A DNA stretch of 64,000 nucleotides from Elymus sibiricus (lineage: Eukaryota > Streptophyta > Magnoliopsida > Poales > Poaceae): contig CM077665.1 of assembly GCA_039707655.1 (NCBI GenBank), positions 439,517,531 to 439,581,530 of the forward strand, read 5' to 3'. Below the pieces are notes generated by a model. The model saw only the letters and a program-made list of their open reading frames with translations. It searched no databases and was not told the DNA's origin. This document shows positions 45,356-56,375 of this stretch, piece by piece (the stretch's first letter is position 1; the number at the start of each line of letters is the position of its first letter). The position numbers and the translations under genes are program-made.

Positions 45356-48300
45356 TGTGGCACCCCGGCTCAGAGAACCGGATTACCAGTGTTTCCAACC
45401 CAGAGATCATGTCTTTTGGAAACACACAACAACTTGGTATAGAACAGAACTGAACTTTATTGATAGATGTTAGGTACAAGCTCATATTTTACAATGATAG
45501 CAAGGCCAAAGGCACCCTCGGTGCTATGACAGTATCCACATTATTTATGGAACATAGCCGGGCCTCAGATCTACTAAGTGATTTTATAGCGTAGCGGAAC
45601 ATCGCGGCAACTCCATCCACAGGGACACTGCTATGGACACATCCTAGTTAGCGTAGCACGAACCATCAGGACCTCCGTCCTCGGCTTCTCCTGCATCTGG
45701 CATGATACGCCAGGTGAGTACTTTGAATGTACTCGCAAGCTCACGACGACCAAGTAATGCAGCAAACAATAGCATGGCAATCAACATGTTAAATCTTTAA
45801 GCAATTCACTTAGTGTACCAGTTACCAACTTACTCTCATCCGGGTTGCCCCACAACCCTAGGAATACTCATCGAGTACTTCCGATCATACGAAGAGTTCT
45901 TCCATCATTACTAACATTGTCACGGTTGACCACCTATTGAGGTTTGGACGCGGCTATTCGAATAGATTTGACACTCTGCAGAGGTTGCGCACTTTACCCA
46001 CACCATGAAGCACCTGGCCTCGTAATCCCATTCGGGTGGACCAGCGTTGCTTCAACGAAACCTGTCTGACCCGTGACTCTCCCATCGTACCACCGGCATT
46101 CATCCTCTCCCCGGAGTCCTGCCCTAGGTGGCCCCTGTGTCCTCATGACACCTGCCACCATCGTGGCCAAACTAAACTGTCCCAAACGGGGACGCCGGCA
46201 CAATACTCAACTGGCTCACAGGGTTATCGCCGCCTACCTGATCAGGGTAGCACGCGCGCATAACCCTCCCTCTTTGGAGGTACCGGTGAGAGAGCACGCA
46301 ATCAGACCAAGTCAAGGCCGTCCCATACCGGCAAATGTGGTTGCACGGCTAAGCCCGGACAGGTGACTCACGATCAACCACTAATTTCATCTCAAATAAA
46401 ATAGTGGTTCAACACATTATACAACTAAGCATTTAAATTAAATACTATGAACTATACTATAGCAATTAATTAAACATAATGCATGACAATATGCAATGCT
46501 ATTGAATATGCTTCATGAAATGGGTATCATGGCTTGCCTTGCTCTGTTGGGTTGTTCAAACACTCCTGGTCTTCAAAATCACCAAAGTTTCCTTCTGAAA
46601 ACATTTTTTAAATGCAAAAGGAAATGTCACATAATGCATTTTTGTTAACCAAAAATTCTGTGGATAAGGGAAAAATACCAAACTTGGTCAGAAATTAAAG
46701 GAGCTCAATACAAACACAATGCAAAAAGAATCAACTGAATTGGAGCTATAGATAAAAAGTTATTCAAGGTCAAAGTTGCTGGTCAAAATGAATTAAATAA
46801 ATAAAATTCAGAAAATACCAGAAAACCTCCAGCAGCCACGTCGAAGGCGTATTCTCTCAATACGCATCCACTCATACCGCTTCGGGCGTGGGCGTGGGCC
46901 GCTGACAGGTGGGGCCTGCCTCGTTTAAACAGAGAGGGAGAGGAGGGACCGAGACGGGGCGGGGCTTCGGCAATGGTCGCCGGCGATAGAGACGGCGACA
47001 AGGTCTGGCGACTACATGAATGGAACGGGCGCTCGACGACGAGCAGGTACGTACCCGTAGCTTGGCTAAAGGAGGTCGGACGACGTCGTCCCCTTCTTCT
47101 CCGGCGGGGGCGGCGTTCGGGTGAGGTCGGAGACGGCGGTTCCGGCGATGGCTTGCTTGGGCAGAGGGTCGTGGAGCACCAGGGGAATGCCCTGAGCTCG
47201 AGGGTGAGGTCGATTGGGGCTGGGGGGAAACAGGAAATGCTGGCGGCGAGGTTGATACCAACGGCGGAGCTCCGGTGAGATTCGAGGCCAGTGGGCCTCT
47301 CAGTCGTGGCTCGTTGCTCGGGAGGCCGATTGGAGGTGGCAGATGTGAGGTGAGGAGCTCAGAGGGGCGGGGCATGGCCTTATATAGGCGAGAGGCGAAG
47401 GCAGGCGAGCTCTCTGGAGCTATCGGCGCTGTGGACACATCACCGGGGCAAGGACGGCGAGCTGGCTGTCCGGAAGCGTCGATGAGATTGGAGAGGGCAG
47501 GGGAAGCGACGGGACGGGTCCGGCGCCATTAATGGCTCGCGGACAACCACAGTGGCGGAAACTCACTATTTTGCCCATGGCGGAGCTTGGCCGGGAGCGG
47601 CGGCGACCTTCGCCGGCGGTCAGGAGGGTTCGAGAGGGGCCACGCGTTGGTCAGGAGCGCTGTCGGCAACAAGGGACAAGGGGGGGCAGCGAGGGACGGC
47701 TTGGGCAAGCACATCCGACGCGGGCGCCGTGCAGAGCGCGCGCCCCTGGCATGCCAGCACCGTGCTCACCACGGGTGCGGCCACTAGGAGACCACGCAAG
47801 CCTGCCGTACCTTGTCCACAGCGTCGTCCTTCGACCATCTAGCCTCCCTGTGCCACTGCCTTGACCAGATTCACTCTGGTTTGATGGGTAGCTTCACCTA
47901 CAGTTCTTGACTGCAGACTTGAGAGAGGTCTGGAGATGAGATGAGCTGGAGATAAAGCCAGGGGAGATGTCCAGAGTGATCTACTTTGGAAGGACTACAA
48001 ACTGGCAAAGTTTGAAAGGGTTTGAGAAAGATTTGAGCATAGTTCCTTTGTAAACCACAATTCTGGTACAGAATCCAAATGGGCTTGTGGCACTCACAAA
48101 AATGATCTGCTGAAGATGAAACTTGGTGGAGGGAAGTTATTTGAGATATAGAAGATGCCATAAAAATTTCAGAGCAATTGAGCACCTCTAGCTAGCACCT
48201 CCTTCACAAAGGTTTGAAAATGACAGAAACTTGTCAGAGTTTTGCTGCTAAAAAGTTGTACTGGACCAGATGATATTTTTGGATATTTTGGCTAGATAGG

Positions 48301-48768
48301 ATCCCTAGGAGCTTGGAGAATTTATTGAGAATTTTCTGAGATAGGAAAAATGGGGTTGCTTCACAACTGGCAAATTCTGACCAGAAAGAAAATAATTATT
48401 CTGGCCAAAATTTCATATTGGACAATGGAATATTTTTGGAGATTATGGAATTATATGATGATAAGAAGGTGTGGAAAAAGTTTGGGAATTTATTGATCAT
48501 CCAAACTATAGGTTGCTTCACAACCCATAGTGATGACATAACTTCCCAAATAAAGGAAAGAATTATTGGAAAAGATTAAATATTGAAGATTGATCCAAGA
48601 TAGGTGGGGAAGGGTTTTGGCAAGATGAGGAGGGTTTTGGGTTACTTGGGAAAAGATTCAAAGAATCATAGGTCCAAATCAACTGAAAAGGTTTGAATAT
48701 CAACCAAATTTGCAAATAAAACTCAAATGATTTTGAAAAGAAAAATTTGCCAAAATCAGGGTGTCACA
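45356..48768 (-). repeat. D2 5' LTR (3413 bp)
   Basis: TGTGGCACC...GGTGTCACA; aligns end to end with 36205-39645. Same GC-rich centre (about 46870-47870). No gene. Confidence 0.96.
47378..47388 (-). promoter_or_regulatory. TATA box in D2 5' LTR
   Basis: Minus-strand CCTATATAAGG in a GC-rich setting; conserved with the 3' LTR copy. Confidence 0.7.
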
Positions 48769-50971
48769 CTACCATGGTATGCTAGGTTGCATGGTTTAGC
48801 TATTTACTGTGACAATGACAGGTCATGCAGAGGAATGGGTTCAACTACCGCAACAGATAGACAGTAGAAGTGTTTGTCCTAATGCAATAAACAAGAGCAG
48901 GAGCGAGCGAGTGGGATGTTATCGATATGATCAATGGGGTTGCTTGCCTTGCAGGTTGGCCGGGAGGTACTCTCCTTCAGGGCGATACTCGAGGGTATCC
49001 GATGGAGTAGAACCTACCGCGACATAGATGGAGTAACAATCAATACATAGCAAGTGCAACAATATGATGCATGATCATGACATGGCAACATGTTATAGAT
49101 GAGCTAATGCATCTATCATTAGAGTTAAATGGAGTGGGATTGAATATAGGTTCAAAATTTTCTCCATGTGATATTCCACATATTGTATTATTGCAAAATT
49201 TCAACGTTCTCCTATTTAGGTTGCTCTACCATGCATGATAATAGCACCAATGGATTCTTTGGACTTTTCTGATAATTTTTCATATATAAATTATTTCAAT
49301 CTGAGCTACAGATTAATTTCTATGCTTTTTCTAAGATTTTAGCATTTTCGGGAATTAAATTAAATCGGAAAGGCTTTATTGCGTCAGCATGACATCAGCA
49401 TGGCATCAGCATGTCAGCTGGCCGTTGCCAGGTCAAACCTGACCAGTGGGGTCTACTGGTCAGTGACCCAGGGCCATTTAGAGTCACTGATATGTGGGGA
49501 CCACATGTCATTGACCCAGGGGTTAAACCCGAGTTGACCCTGGCTTTGACCCCAGCCAGGGCCCACTGTCAGTGGCTGTTAGGCCTGCTAATTATGTGGA
49601 TTAACCCCTAATGACCTACCACGTCGGCCCCCACCGGAGACTCGCCGGCGGCGACCAAATCGACAGCGGCGCGTCGCCGGAATCGCGCTACAAAGCGCAC
49701 CTGGGCACGCAGAGACTACCGGGATGATGCCCGCACTGGGCCGCATCCATCTACGGGGTTAGTTGGCCGCGGGGACGCCGGAATCATCGCCGGCGACGAC
49801 CTTGGCGGACGCTGGAGCTCGGGCGAGCTCAGGGTTGATGGTCTACTACGCAAAGAGGCCGGGGCTTGGCTCCTACCGCATTTACGGAACCCCACGAACC
49901 CAGTGATGGCATCAGATGGACCACCTGGACACCGGAAGGTCGCCGGCGTCGAGGTCTACGGCGGAGCTCCTCGGGTCTCAAATGAAATCGAGGTCCACGG
50001 CGCTCAATCGGCAGGGGAGAGAGGGGAACGAGTCCGCAAGCTCACGGCGGGTGCGAAGACGTCTATAGCGTGCTCGGGGGCGGTTGGAGGCGACGAATCG
50101 ACGGCGGCGGTTATCGGAGCCGAGGAGGAAGAAGAGCTCGAGGCGGCGACTAGGGAGCTTCTGGCGTTGCGCGGCTCGCTGGAGAAGACGAGGGCGTCGA
50201 GGCAGAGCTAGGGGGCTATTCAGGGGCGAGGGGGAGCGGCTGGAGCAACGGCGCTACGGCGGCGACCTTGCGGCCATGGCGAGCAGAGGCGAGGGAGAGG
50301 CAGAGGGGGGCGAAATGAGGGGCGGCTTGATCCAGGCTGCAGCGGCGACGTTATCCACGTCGCGAGCGCGACGGGGGAGGCAGGCAGGCGGGGAGCTGCG
50401 TGGCAGCTCCACCGTGCGCGCGCGGTGGCCACACGCCCGGCCTCTTGGACGCCAGGAGGACGACGACGTCGCTGGGCCAGGTGGGCCGGCCTGACTGGGC
50501 CTCAGGTTAGTTTCTCTCTCTCTCTCTGCTTTTTATTTTAATTTTGTTTTCTATATTCTGACATTTGTTTTATTTTGTTTGGGCACAAATGCTTAGCTCA
50601 AAACGACTGAAATATTTTATAGAGCATTTTTGGAATATGGCAAAGCTCCACAAAAAGTTTCAGCATTTTTGAATGACTTTAATATTTATAGTGCTTTATT
50701 TATTGATTTTAGTAGCATTAGAAGATTATTTTTAAATGCTATATTTGTTGTGAAAAATAAAATGTCCTCTGATATGTTGTTGCCAACATTTATCAGAAAT
50801 ATTGAACATTTTTAAGGGCACATTGGATTCATTGAAAATCACATGAAATTGAATTGGTTGTTTAGGGTGAGGTGCTAGGGTTTCTGACAATCCCCATTAC
50901 ATGTTGATGCAAAATTAAAACATGATGCACATCTTAGTTAGCACAAGCAAGGGAAGAGTAGGGATGTGACA
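48769..50971 (-). repeat. D1 5' LTR, segment 3
   Basis: From the right D2 TSD (CTACC) to GATGTGACA. Bases 49974-50971 align to 23864-24860. A 'gcatgacatcagcatggcatcagcatg' short repeat lies near 49385-49415. GC-rich 49620-50500 then AT-rich. Open frames in the GC-rich part are not genes. Confidence 0.9.
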
Positions 50972-51349
50972 GAATCTGCTACCACAGTTCGCTTGGAACT
51001 GCACCAACTTACTGCTCCACCATTCAGAACAAATATGTATCCAATTCGAGACTTAGAGTCATCTGGATCTGTGTCAAAGCTTGCATTGACGTAACCCTTT
51101 ACGACGAGCTCTTGATCACCTCCATAAACAAGAAACATGTCCTTAGTCCTTTTCAGGTACATAAGGATATTATTGACCGATGTCCAGTGTTCCATTCCTG
51201 GATCACTTTGAACCCTCCCTGTTATACTTATGGCGAGGCTGACATCTAGTCTTGTGCACAGCATCGCATACATGATAGAGCCTATGGCTGAAGCATAGGG
51301 GATGACACTCATCTTTTCTCTATCCTCTGTAGTCGTCGGGCATTGAGTC
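50972..51349 (-). pseudogene. K1: copia-type RT/RNase H fragment
   Basis: Minus-strand frame, about 120 residues: KMSVIPYASAIGSIMYAMLC, EHWTSVNNILMYLKRTKDMF, DQELVVKGYVNASFDTDPDD, NGGAVSWCSSKRTVVADS. This is the junction of RT and RNase H of a Ty1/copia element. It ends at D1 (left) and at T2 (right, with GAGTC at 51345-51349 as T2's expected TSD). It is the oldest layer in the window; nothing else of K1 is visible. Confidence 0.9.
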
Positions 51350-52170
51350 TGTCAGATTTTGGGCTCCGCAAAACCCTCAAGGTTCGAACACAGGGGTGTG
51401 TGCGAAGATCCCCTGCAGCCTCGCCCAACCTAGCTCGCTACCCGATGATTCTTACGACGAACTCGCACGATGACGAGGAAGCAGATGCACACGATGATTT
51501 ACCCAGGTTCGGGCCGCTGCGATGCGTAATACCCTACTCCTACTTTGGTGGATTGCCTCTCAAGGAGGTATGGTGGATGAACTAGTACAGTGGTGAGCTG
51601 CCTTGCGAGGGCGCTCGGGTGGTATTCTTGGCTCTCTGCCTTGTCTGTTTGGTGTCTCTCTCCTCGATGCAACCTAGCCTCTATATATAGCAGCGGCCCG
51701 GGTCCTCTTCCCTTATCGCAATGGCGGGAAGGGATCCCACAACGGCCAAATTCAAAGGGGGACAGGAGTACATCCCCGCCCAGTCCAAAGGTGGTCTTCG
51801 CCTACAAAGTGGTTGTCGATGATGTAGAGGTGGGCTCGGCGATGACATCCTTCCTGCTGGGCTCGTGGTCATGGTCTCGTTGCACCAGGATAGAATCCTT
51901 TGGGGGATGCTTTGGGAACCCGCGTACGTCATTGCTCCCTTTGCACCAAAGGGGAAACTGCTCCGCCTGGCGCGCTGGCGCCCGCCTATCCCTCCGTGCG
52001 TCATCCTTGACTCCTGAGTCCGGGTTCTACATAGAGATCTCCGCCGCTCTGGAGGGGGCCTGAGGAGGCCTACTCCTTGCTGATCTTGGTGTTGTTCTTC
52101 CTCGCGAGCTTAGGGCCCTCGCGATGGCCTTGTCTTTGGCACGGTCCCGCCAGGCCGTGCCTGGCTGACA
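51350..52170 (-). repeat. T2 3' LTR (about 821 bp)
   Basis: Start TGTCAGATTTTGGGC; end assigned at CTGACA (52165-52170) from the inverted match TGTCAG/CTGACA. With no second copy in the window the right limit is provisional. Shared LTR block at 51497-51547; TATA box near 51679-51690. Confidence 0.6.
51679..51690 (-). promoter_or_regulatory. TATA box in T2 LTR
   Basis: CTATATATAG, near-palindromic, about 130 bases upstream of the shared LTR block in the minus direction. Confidence 0.45.
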
Positions 52171-52530
52171 AAGTGGGCCATGCCCTGGGCCGCAGGCAGG
52201 CAGGTCTGGGTACCCCCGTTTCCAGAACGCGGACAGTAGCCCCTCGGCCCAAGGCGCGCTTGTGCCGGTATCCGGGCGAAGCCATTGGGGACGGCCTGAG
52301 GCATCGCGGGCCAGGACTAGCGTACGTTGTGCGGTTGGCGTCGGGTGTCCCGTGCCTCTTCGGCCACTGCCCAAATCAACAAAAGCCTGACTTCCAGCGC
52401 TGAGCCATTATTGCTTTCCCCGTCCGCGCTCCTGCTCCTACTTCCAGATCTCCGGCCTTAGCAGAAGCCTCTCCAGATCTCGACACCTCGCCGTCTTCCC
52501 CCTTGCTTCGTCGGCCCCGGGAACTTCTTG
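52171..52530 (+). other. T2 leader of the antisense gene
   Basis: Noncoding. GC-rich then CT-rich (ctgctcctacttccagatctccgg) like a grass 5' untranslated region, in front of an ATG at 52531. No clear TATA seen. Confidence 0.5.
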
Positions 52531-54265
52531 ATGGCTCCCGCCGGCAAGTCGAAGCTTGAGGCTCAGAGCTTGGCCTCCGCCTCTGCCTCGCCGGCGCTAT
52601 CGGAGTCCGCCATCGCCAAGGATGGAGACCTCGTCCCGGTGCTCCCGTCGATGGCGGACGGGACCAGCGAGTGGGGGCGGACCTTGATATGGGGTGGCTC
52701 CTCGGAGAAGCGACCCTCGTCCAGGTCGGCCTATCCTTTCTTTCTCCATAGCGTCTTCGTTGGGCTCGTCCCACCCTTCTCCAAGTTCTTCACCACCGTC
52801 CTTGACAAATACGGGATCCTAGCCCTTCATCTCCAACCCAACTCCATCCTGCTCTTGTCCGTCTTCGCCTTCTACTGCGAGGCTTTCGTTGGCGTGAAGC
52901 CTTTGGTGGCCCTCTTCCGCCATTTCTTTAGCTTGCGCGTGCACGACGGTGCTCAGCGGTTGGCGTGCGTCTCCTTCGTCGCGGTCCAGAGCGGTAACAT
53001 GCTCTTAAAGGCCAGGAAGAAGGTGGAGAACTTCAGGCACCGCTGGGTCTTCATAGATCTCAAGAGAACCAACCCCCGATTGGATCTGCCGAAGGGGCTG
53101 CCGGAGAAGACCCCCGCGTGGAGCTCCGCGAAGCTTTCCGACCCCCGGGCTAGGCCCGTCCTGGAGCGGATTTCTCGCGATATCAGTGCCAGGAAGATGA
53201 CTGGGGGGATGATAGTGAAGGAGTTTTTGAAGCAGCGCCTGGCACCCCTCCAGTCGCATTCGAGGCCCTTGTGGGAATACCGGGGCAGCGGCGACGACCT
53301 CAGGCTTCGGTCTGCCCCATGCCCTCCGGGGAGCTGAGCAGAGTTGTAACAACCCTACTCAACGGCGACCCCGGAGATTTTCCCGACGACTGCGCCCCGT
53401 TGTACTGCCGCGACGACGGAGCCGATTTGGTTGCCGCGATGCCTGTCTTCAACGAACTGGGGCTCTCCCCAGCTGAGGGCCTTGGCTCCCTGGTGACGGT
53501 GTCCTCCGGCGACACCTCGGGCGGGGAGGATTCGGAGAAGACAGCGGACGACGACCTGGCGGAGGCGTCTCCCCCGTCGCAGGGCATGCTCTTGCGTGAC
53601 CTTGAGGACGATGACGATGTTGGTGAAGCTTCTGCTGCAGGTTCCCCATGTCCCGCCAAGGTCCTCTGGGGGTCGGGACCGGCCCCTCGTGCCACACGGT
53701 CTGCCTACCTGGCGATCCCCAGGAAGCGCGGGGCAGAGTCTCCTCTGGTGGGTCCTGCCTCTGCTGGCAAGGCGGACGGAGCGCTCGTCTCGCCTCCGCC
53801 TGAATCGCAGCTTGCGGGCGAGACGGACGGGTCTGGGGCCATGGTGACCCCTCCAGTAGCCGCCCTTGTGGACAGTGCTCCTGCTCCCCCGCGTCGTGCT
53901 GCCCTCCCGGAGAAAGGCGAGGGCGCCCCCGTCGTCGTCGAAGCGGAGAGGAAGAGGAAGCGGGTCGACGTTGAAGAGTGAGTAATCTGGCTCGACCTTG
54001 GTCGCCTGCCGGTAGCTCGTGTGCTGATGATTTTCCCTTTGCTTGGTGACCAGGAATGCCGCCGTGCTAAAGATGAGGAAGAAGAAGGCAGGCATCAAGT
54101 CGAAGATGCCTTCCGATGCATCGCCCGCTCCAGTCGTCCCGCCGTCACCTGACGAGGCGCCTGACATTGCGGGTGTGGGGGCTCACGAGGCGACCCTCCT
54201 GGCCGCTTCCGCGGAGCCCCCTGAGCCCCCGATGCCTGTTGGCGTGGCCGCTCCTGCATTCGGGG
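52531..54265 (+). pseudogene. T2 antisense gene: gypsy-type transposon protein
   Basis: ATG 52531 opens a frame to 53337. It has the family core: PFFLHSVFVGLVPPFSKFFT, ILALHLQPNSILLLSVFAFY, then CEAFVGVKPLVALFRHFFSL, with the 'F...CEA....P...LFR.FF' pattern also found in T1 (FQVFCEAYMQEEPLVDLFRD). A frameshift near 53290-53330 moves the reading to the frame ending at 53981 (GELSRVVTTLLNGDPGDFPD, acidic stretches, KRKRVDVEE). A donor (GTGAGT at about 53979) and acceptor (CCAG before 54053) bound an intron, and the next exon runs to the C1 insertion. Family Transposase_28 by motif recall; role unknown. Confidence 0.8.
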
Positions 54266-54412
54266 TGAAAGCACATTTGCTCCCTTGGTGGTTTTGGTAA
54301 ATAATAACAACATATAAGTCATTGAACTAATGTTTCCACTAAGTATATTTCAGGAAAGTTCAATGATAGGGATGGCAAAAGGATTGTGGAGATTGTGGAA
54401 ATACCCCAAGAT
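54266..54412. repeat. Inverted repeat, left arm, in C1 LTR
   Basis: Pairs with 55751-55897. Confidence 0.9.
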
Positions 54413-55177
54413 TGTAGGACCGAAAGTATGTCTAGAGGGGGGGTGATTAGACTACTTGACCAAATAAAAATTCTACCTTTTCCCAAATTTTAGAGTTGGC
54501 AGTTTTTAACATTCATGGCAAGTCAAGTACACCCTACACATGCATGTCTAAGAGTATAGCAGCGGAAAGTAACAACAAGCATGAGTAGAAAGGATAGGGT
54601 AGGAAGATCAAACACAATTGTAGACACGATGATTTTTTCATGTGGTTCCGATAGGTGGTGCTATCGTACATCCACGTTTATGGAGTCTTCAACCCACGGA
54701 GGGTAACGGTCGCGAGAGTCCACGGAGGGCTCCACCCATAAGGGTCCACGAAGTAGCAACCTTGACTATTCCATAACGGCTTCCGTCCACGAAGGACCAG
54801 CCTCACTATGGGTAGATCTTCACGAAGTAGGTGATCTCCTTGCCCTTACAAACTTCTTGGTTCAACTCCACAACACGAAGTAGGAGGCTCCCAAGCGATA
54901 CCTAACCAATCTAGGAGGCACCACCCTCCAAAAGGTAATAGGCTCGGCAATGATGATGAACTCCTTGCTCTTGTGCTTCAAGATGATAGACTCCTCAACA
55001 CACAATCACTCTCTCACAGATTTGGCTTGGTGGAAGAGATGGGATTGGTGGAAAGCAACTTGGGGAGGCTAGAAATCAAGATCCATATGGGTAGGTGGCT
55101 CTCTCTCAGAAAACTGGATGGGGCAAGTATGGAATAGTTCTGAGTGCTTCTCTTTGGAGTGGGTGGTTGTGAAGGGG

Positions 55178-55187
55178 TATATATAGG
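55178..55187 (-). promoter_or_regulatory. TATA box in C1 LTR
   Basis: CTATATATAC on the minus strand. The palindrome cluster (55225-55545) lies immediately upstream of it in the minus direction, where promoter elements would be. Confidence 0.55.
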
Positions 55188-55224
55188 CATCCCCAAAAAT
55201 CCAACCGTTACACACAAAATGACC

Positions 55225-55545
55225 AACTCGGTGACACCGATGTGTTAATCTCGGTGGTACCGAAGTGACCAAAAGGTGGCAACTTTTGAATCTCGGAGAG
55301 ACCGATATAGGAAACTCGGTTGCACCGATAAGGTGACCAACGGTCAGATTGCCATTCTCGGTGACGCCGATCCAACAATCTCGGTGGTGCCGATATTGTG
55401 AATTTGCGTAACAGAAAGATGGCAACCCAAACTCGGTGGCACCGAAGCAGAATCGGTTGCACCGAAAGGCTAGGGTTTGGCTTAGGTCTGCCTGAGTTTG
55501 GGAATCGGTGGCACCGAGTGGAAAGTGTTGGTTGCACCGATTTTG
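55225..55545. repeat. Cluster of ten TCGGT-N3-ACCGA palindromes (LTR)
   Basis: 13-bp imperfect palindromes near 55228, 55248, 55290, 55313, 55355, 55378, 55431, 55450, 55503 and 55528. Arms of 5 bases, spacer of 3; several have one changed arm base. Unit spacing alternates roughly 20 and 45-50 bases. Confidence 0.85.
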
Positions 55546-55750
55546 GATATTTGACTTAGAACAGACTTTTGTGGAAGAGCTTGTGGGAGTTTTTGGTGAC
55601 TATCACTTGTGCACGTATGAGCATTTTGTTCACCAACAAAACCTTACCCCCTTTTAATAGTATTGGCTTTCCTATGGACTCAAAGTGATTTCTCACAAAT
55701 GTAAAATGTAGAGTCCTCTTGCTTGAAGCTTTGCCAATCCATTTCCTTGC

Positions 55751-55897
55751 ATCTTGGGGTAATTCCACAATTTCCACAATCCTTTTGCCATCCCTATCAT
55801 TGAACTTTTCTGAAATATACTTAGTGGAAACATTAGTTCAATGACTTATATGTTGTTATTAATTACGAAAACCACCAAGGGAGCAAATGTGCTTTCA
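55751..55897. repeat. Inverted repeat, right arm, in C1 LTR
   Basis: Pairs with 54266-54412. Confidence 0.9.
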
Positions 55898-55911
55898 ATC
55901 TCCCCCTTTTT
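55898..55911 (-). other. C1 polypurine tract
   Basis: Minus-strand AAAAAGGGGGAGAT directly before the LTR. Confidence 0.85.
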
Positions 55912-56375
55912 GGTAATTGATGACAACATATAGATCAAAGCTTCGACATATGATATAATCAATGAATATAATCGTCGCTTTGAGAAGTATGTGATAAGCA
56001 AGAGCTCCCCCTAAATTTGTGCATTAATGTGAATTTGCGTTTGAATGCAAATGCACAATCGATTAGGTACATGGGGCACTTCTTCCATGTCACATACAAC
56101 TTGGTGGTGTGCGAGAATAATAAGAGTGAACATCACAGCACAACACAATCAAGCAAAGGTGAAAGATCATCTCATAAGTAGCATAATGATAGGAAATAGT
56201 AGCACACATTAAGCGTATGATCAAAACACCAACAAACGTGTATCACAAGCAACCAAAATATCAAATGTTTTGAAAAAGCAATAAAAACCAAACGCTCTCT
56301 CACTCGAAGCGTAAAGATCTATATACACTTCTCCCCCTTTGGCAACAAGTTACCAAAAAGTTCAAAGGCATATAT
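55912..56375 (-). other. C1 3' untranslated stretch
   Basis: AT-rich, no coding frame; between the ORF stop and the PPT. Confidence 0.6.

Larger units (their letters stand above)
36205..48768 (-). mobile_element. D2: complete Tekay/Del chromovirus (12.6 kb)
   Basis: LTRs 36205-39645 and 45356-48768 with perfect TSD CTACC (36200-36204, 48769-48773) and inverted ends TGTGGCACC/GGTGTCACA. Minus strand order: PBS 45338-45350, extra ORF 44407-45189, gag, protease, RT, RNase H, integrase, chromodomain, PPT, 3' LTR. Pol carries stops and frameshifts; the extra ORF is intact. LTR length differs by 28 bp, mostly from a ~21-bp stretch near 36795-36820 missing in the right copy. Confidence 0.97.
23864..50971 (-). 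mobile_element. D1: Tekay/Del chromovirus, hosting T1, J1 and D2
   Basis: Minus-strand gypsy element. The visible left (3') LTR piece is 23864-24860, the rest being left of T1 outside the window. The right (5') LTR starts at 30890, is interrupted by J1 (32780-36162) and D2 (36205-48768), and ends at 50971; without them it is about 4.1 kb. Interior 24861-30889 has an upstream ORF, gag and pol with a chromodomain. D1 lies in the copia pol of K1; the right TSD should be GAATC (50972-50976). Confidence 0.9.
51350..54265 (-). mobile_element. T2: Tat-like gypsy element, 3' end, cut by C1
   Basis: The left end is an LTR (TGTCAG...CTGACA). The orientation is minus, from the TATA box and the shared LTR block. 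A plus-strand gene with a gypsy-type transposon domain follows, antisense to the element, the same layout as T1. C1 interrupts that gene at 54266; the rest of T2 is right of the window. Confidence 0.75.
54266..55897 (-). repeat. C1 3' LTR (1632 bp) with 147-bp inverted termini
   Basis: Both ends read TGAAAGCACATTTGCTCCC inward. Arms 54266-54412 and 55751-55897 match over about 147 bases with a handful of mismatches. Between them are a 'ctagagggggggtgattag' stretch, 'ccacgaagta'-rich sequence, a TATA box (55178-55187, minus strand) and the palindrome cluster. No gene. Confidence 0.75.

Noticed and set aside
52376..54167. Minus-strand frames across the T2 antisense gene
   Set aside because: Shadows of the plus-strand coding frame; no domain features.
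54266..55897. A stand-alone foldback or MITE-type element
   Set aside because: Flanks CGGGG and ATCTC do not form a target duplication, the two sides belong to different elements, and a PPT abuts the right arm. Kept as LTR, with the alternative noted in the findings.
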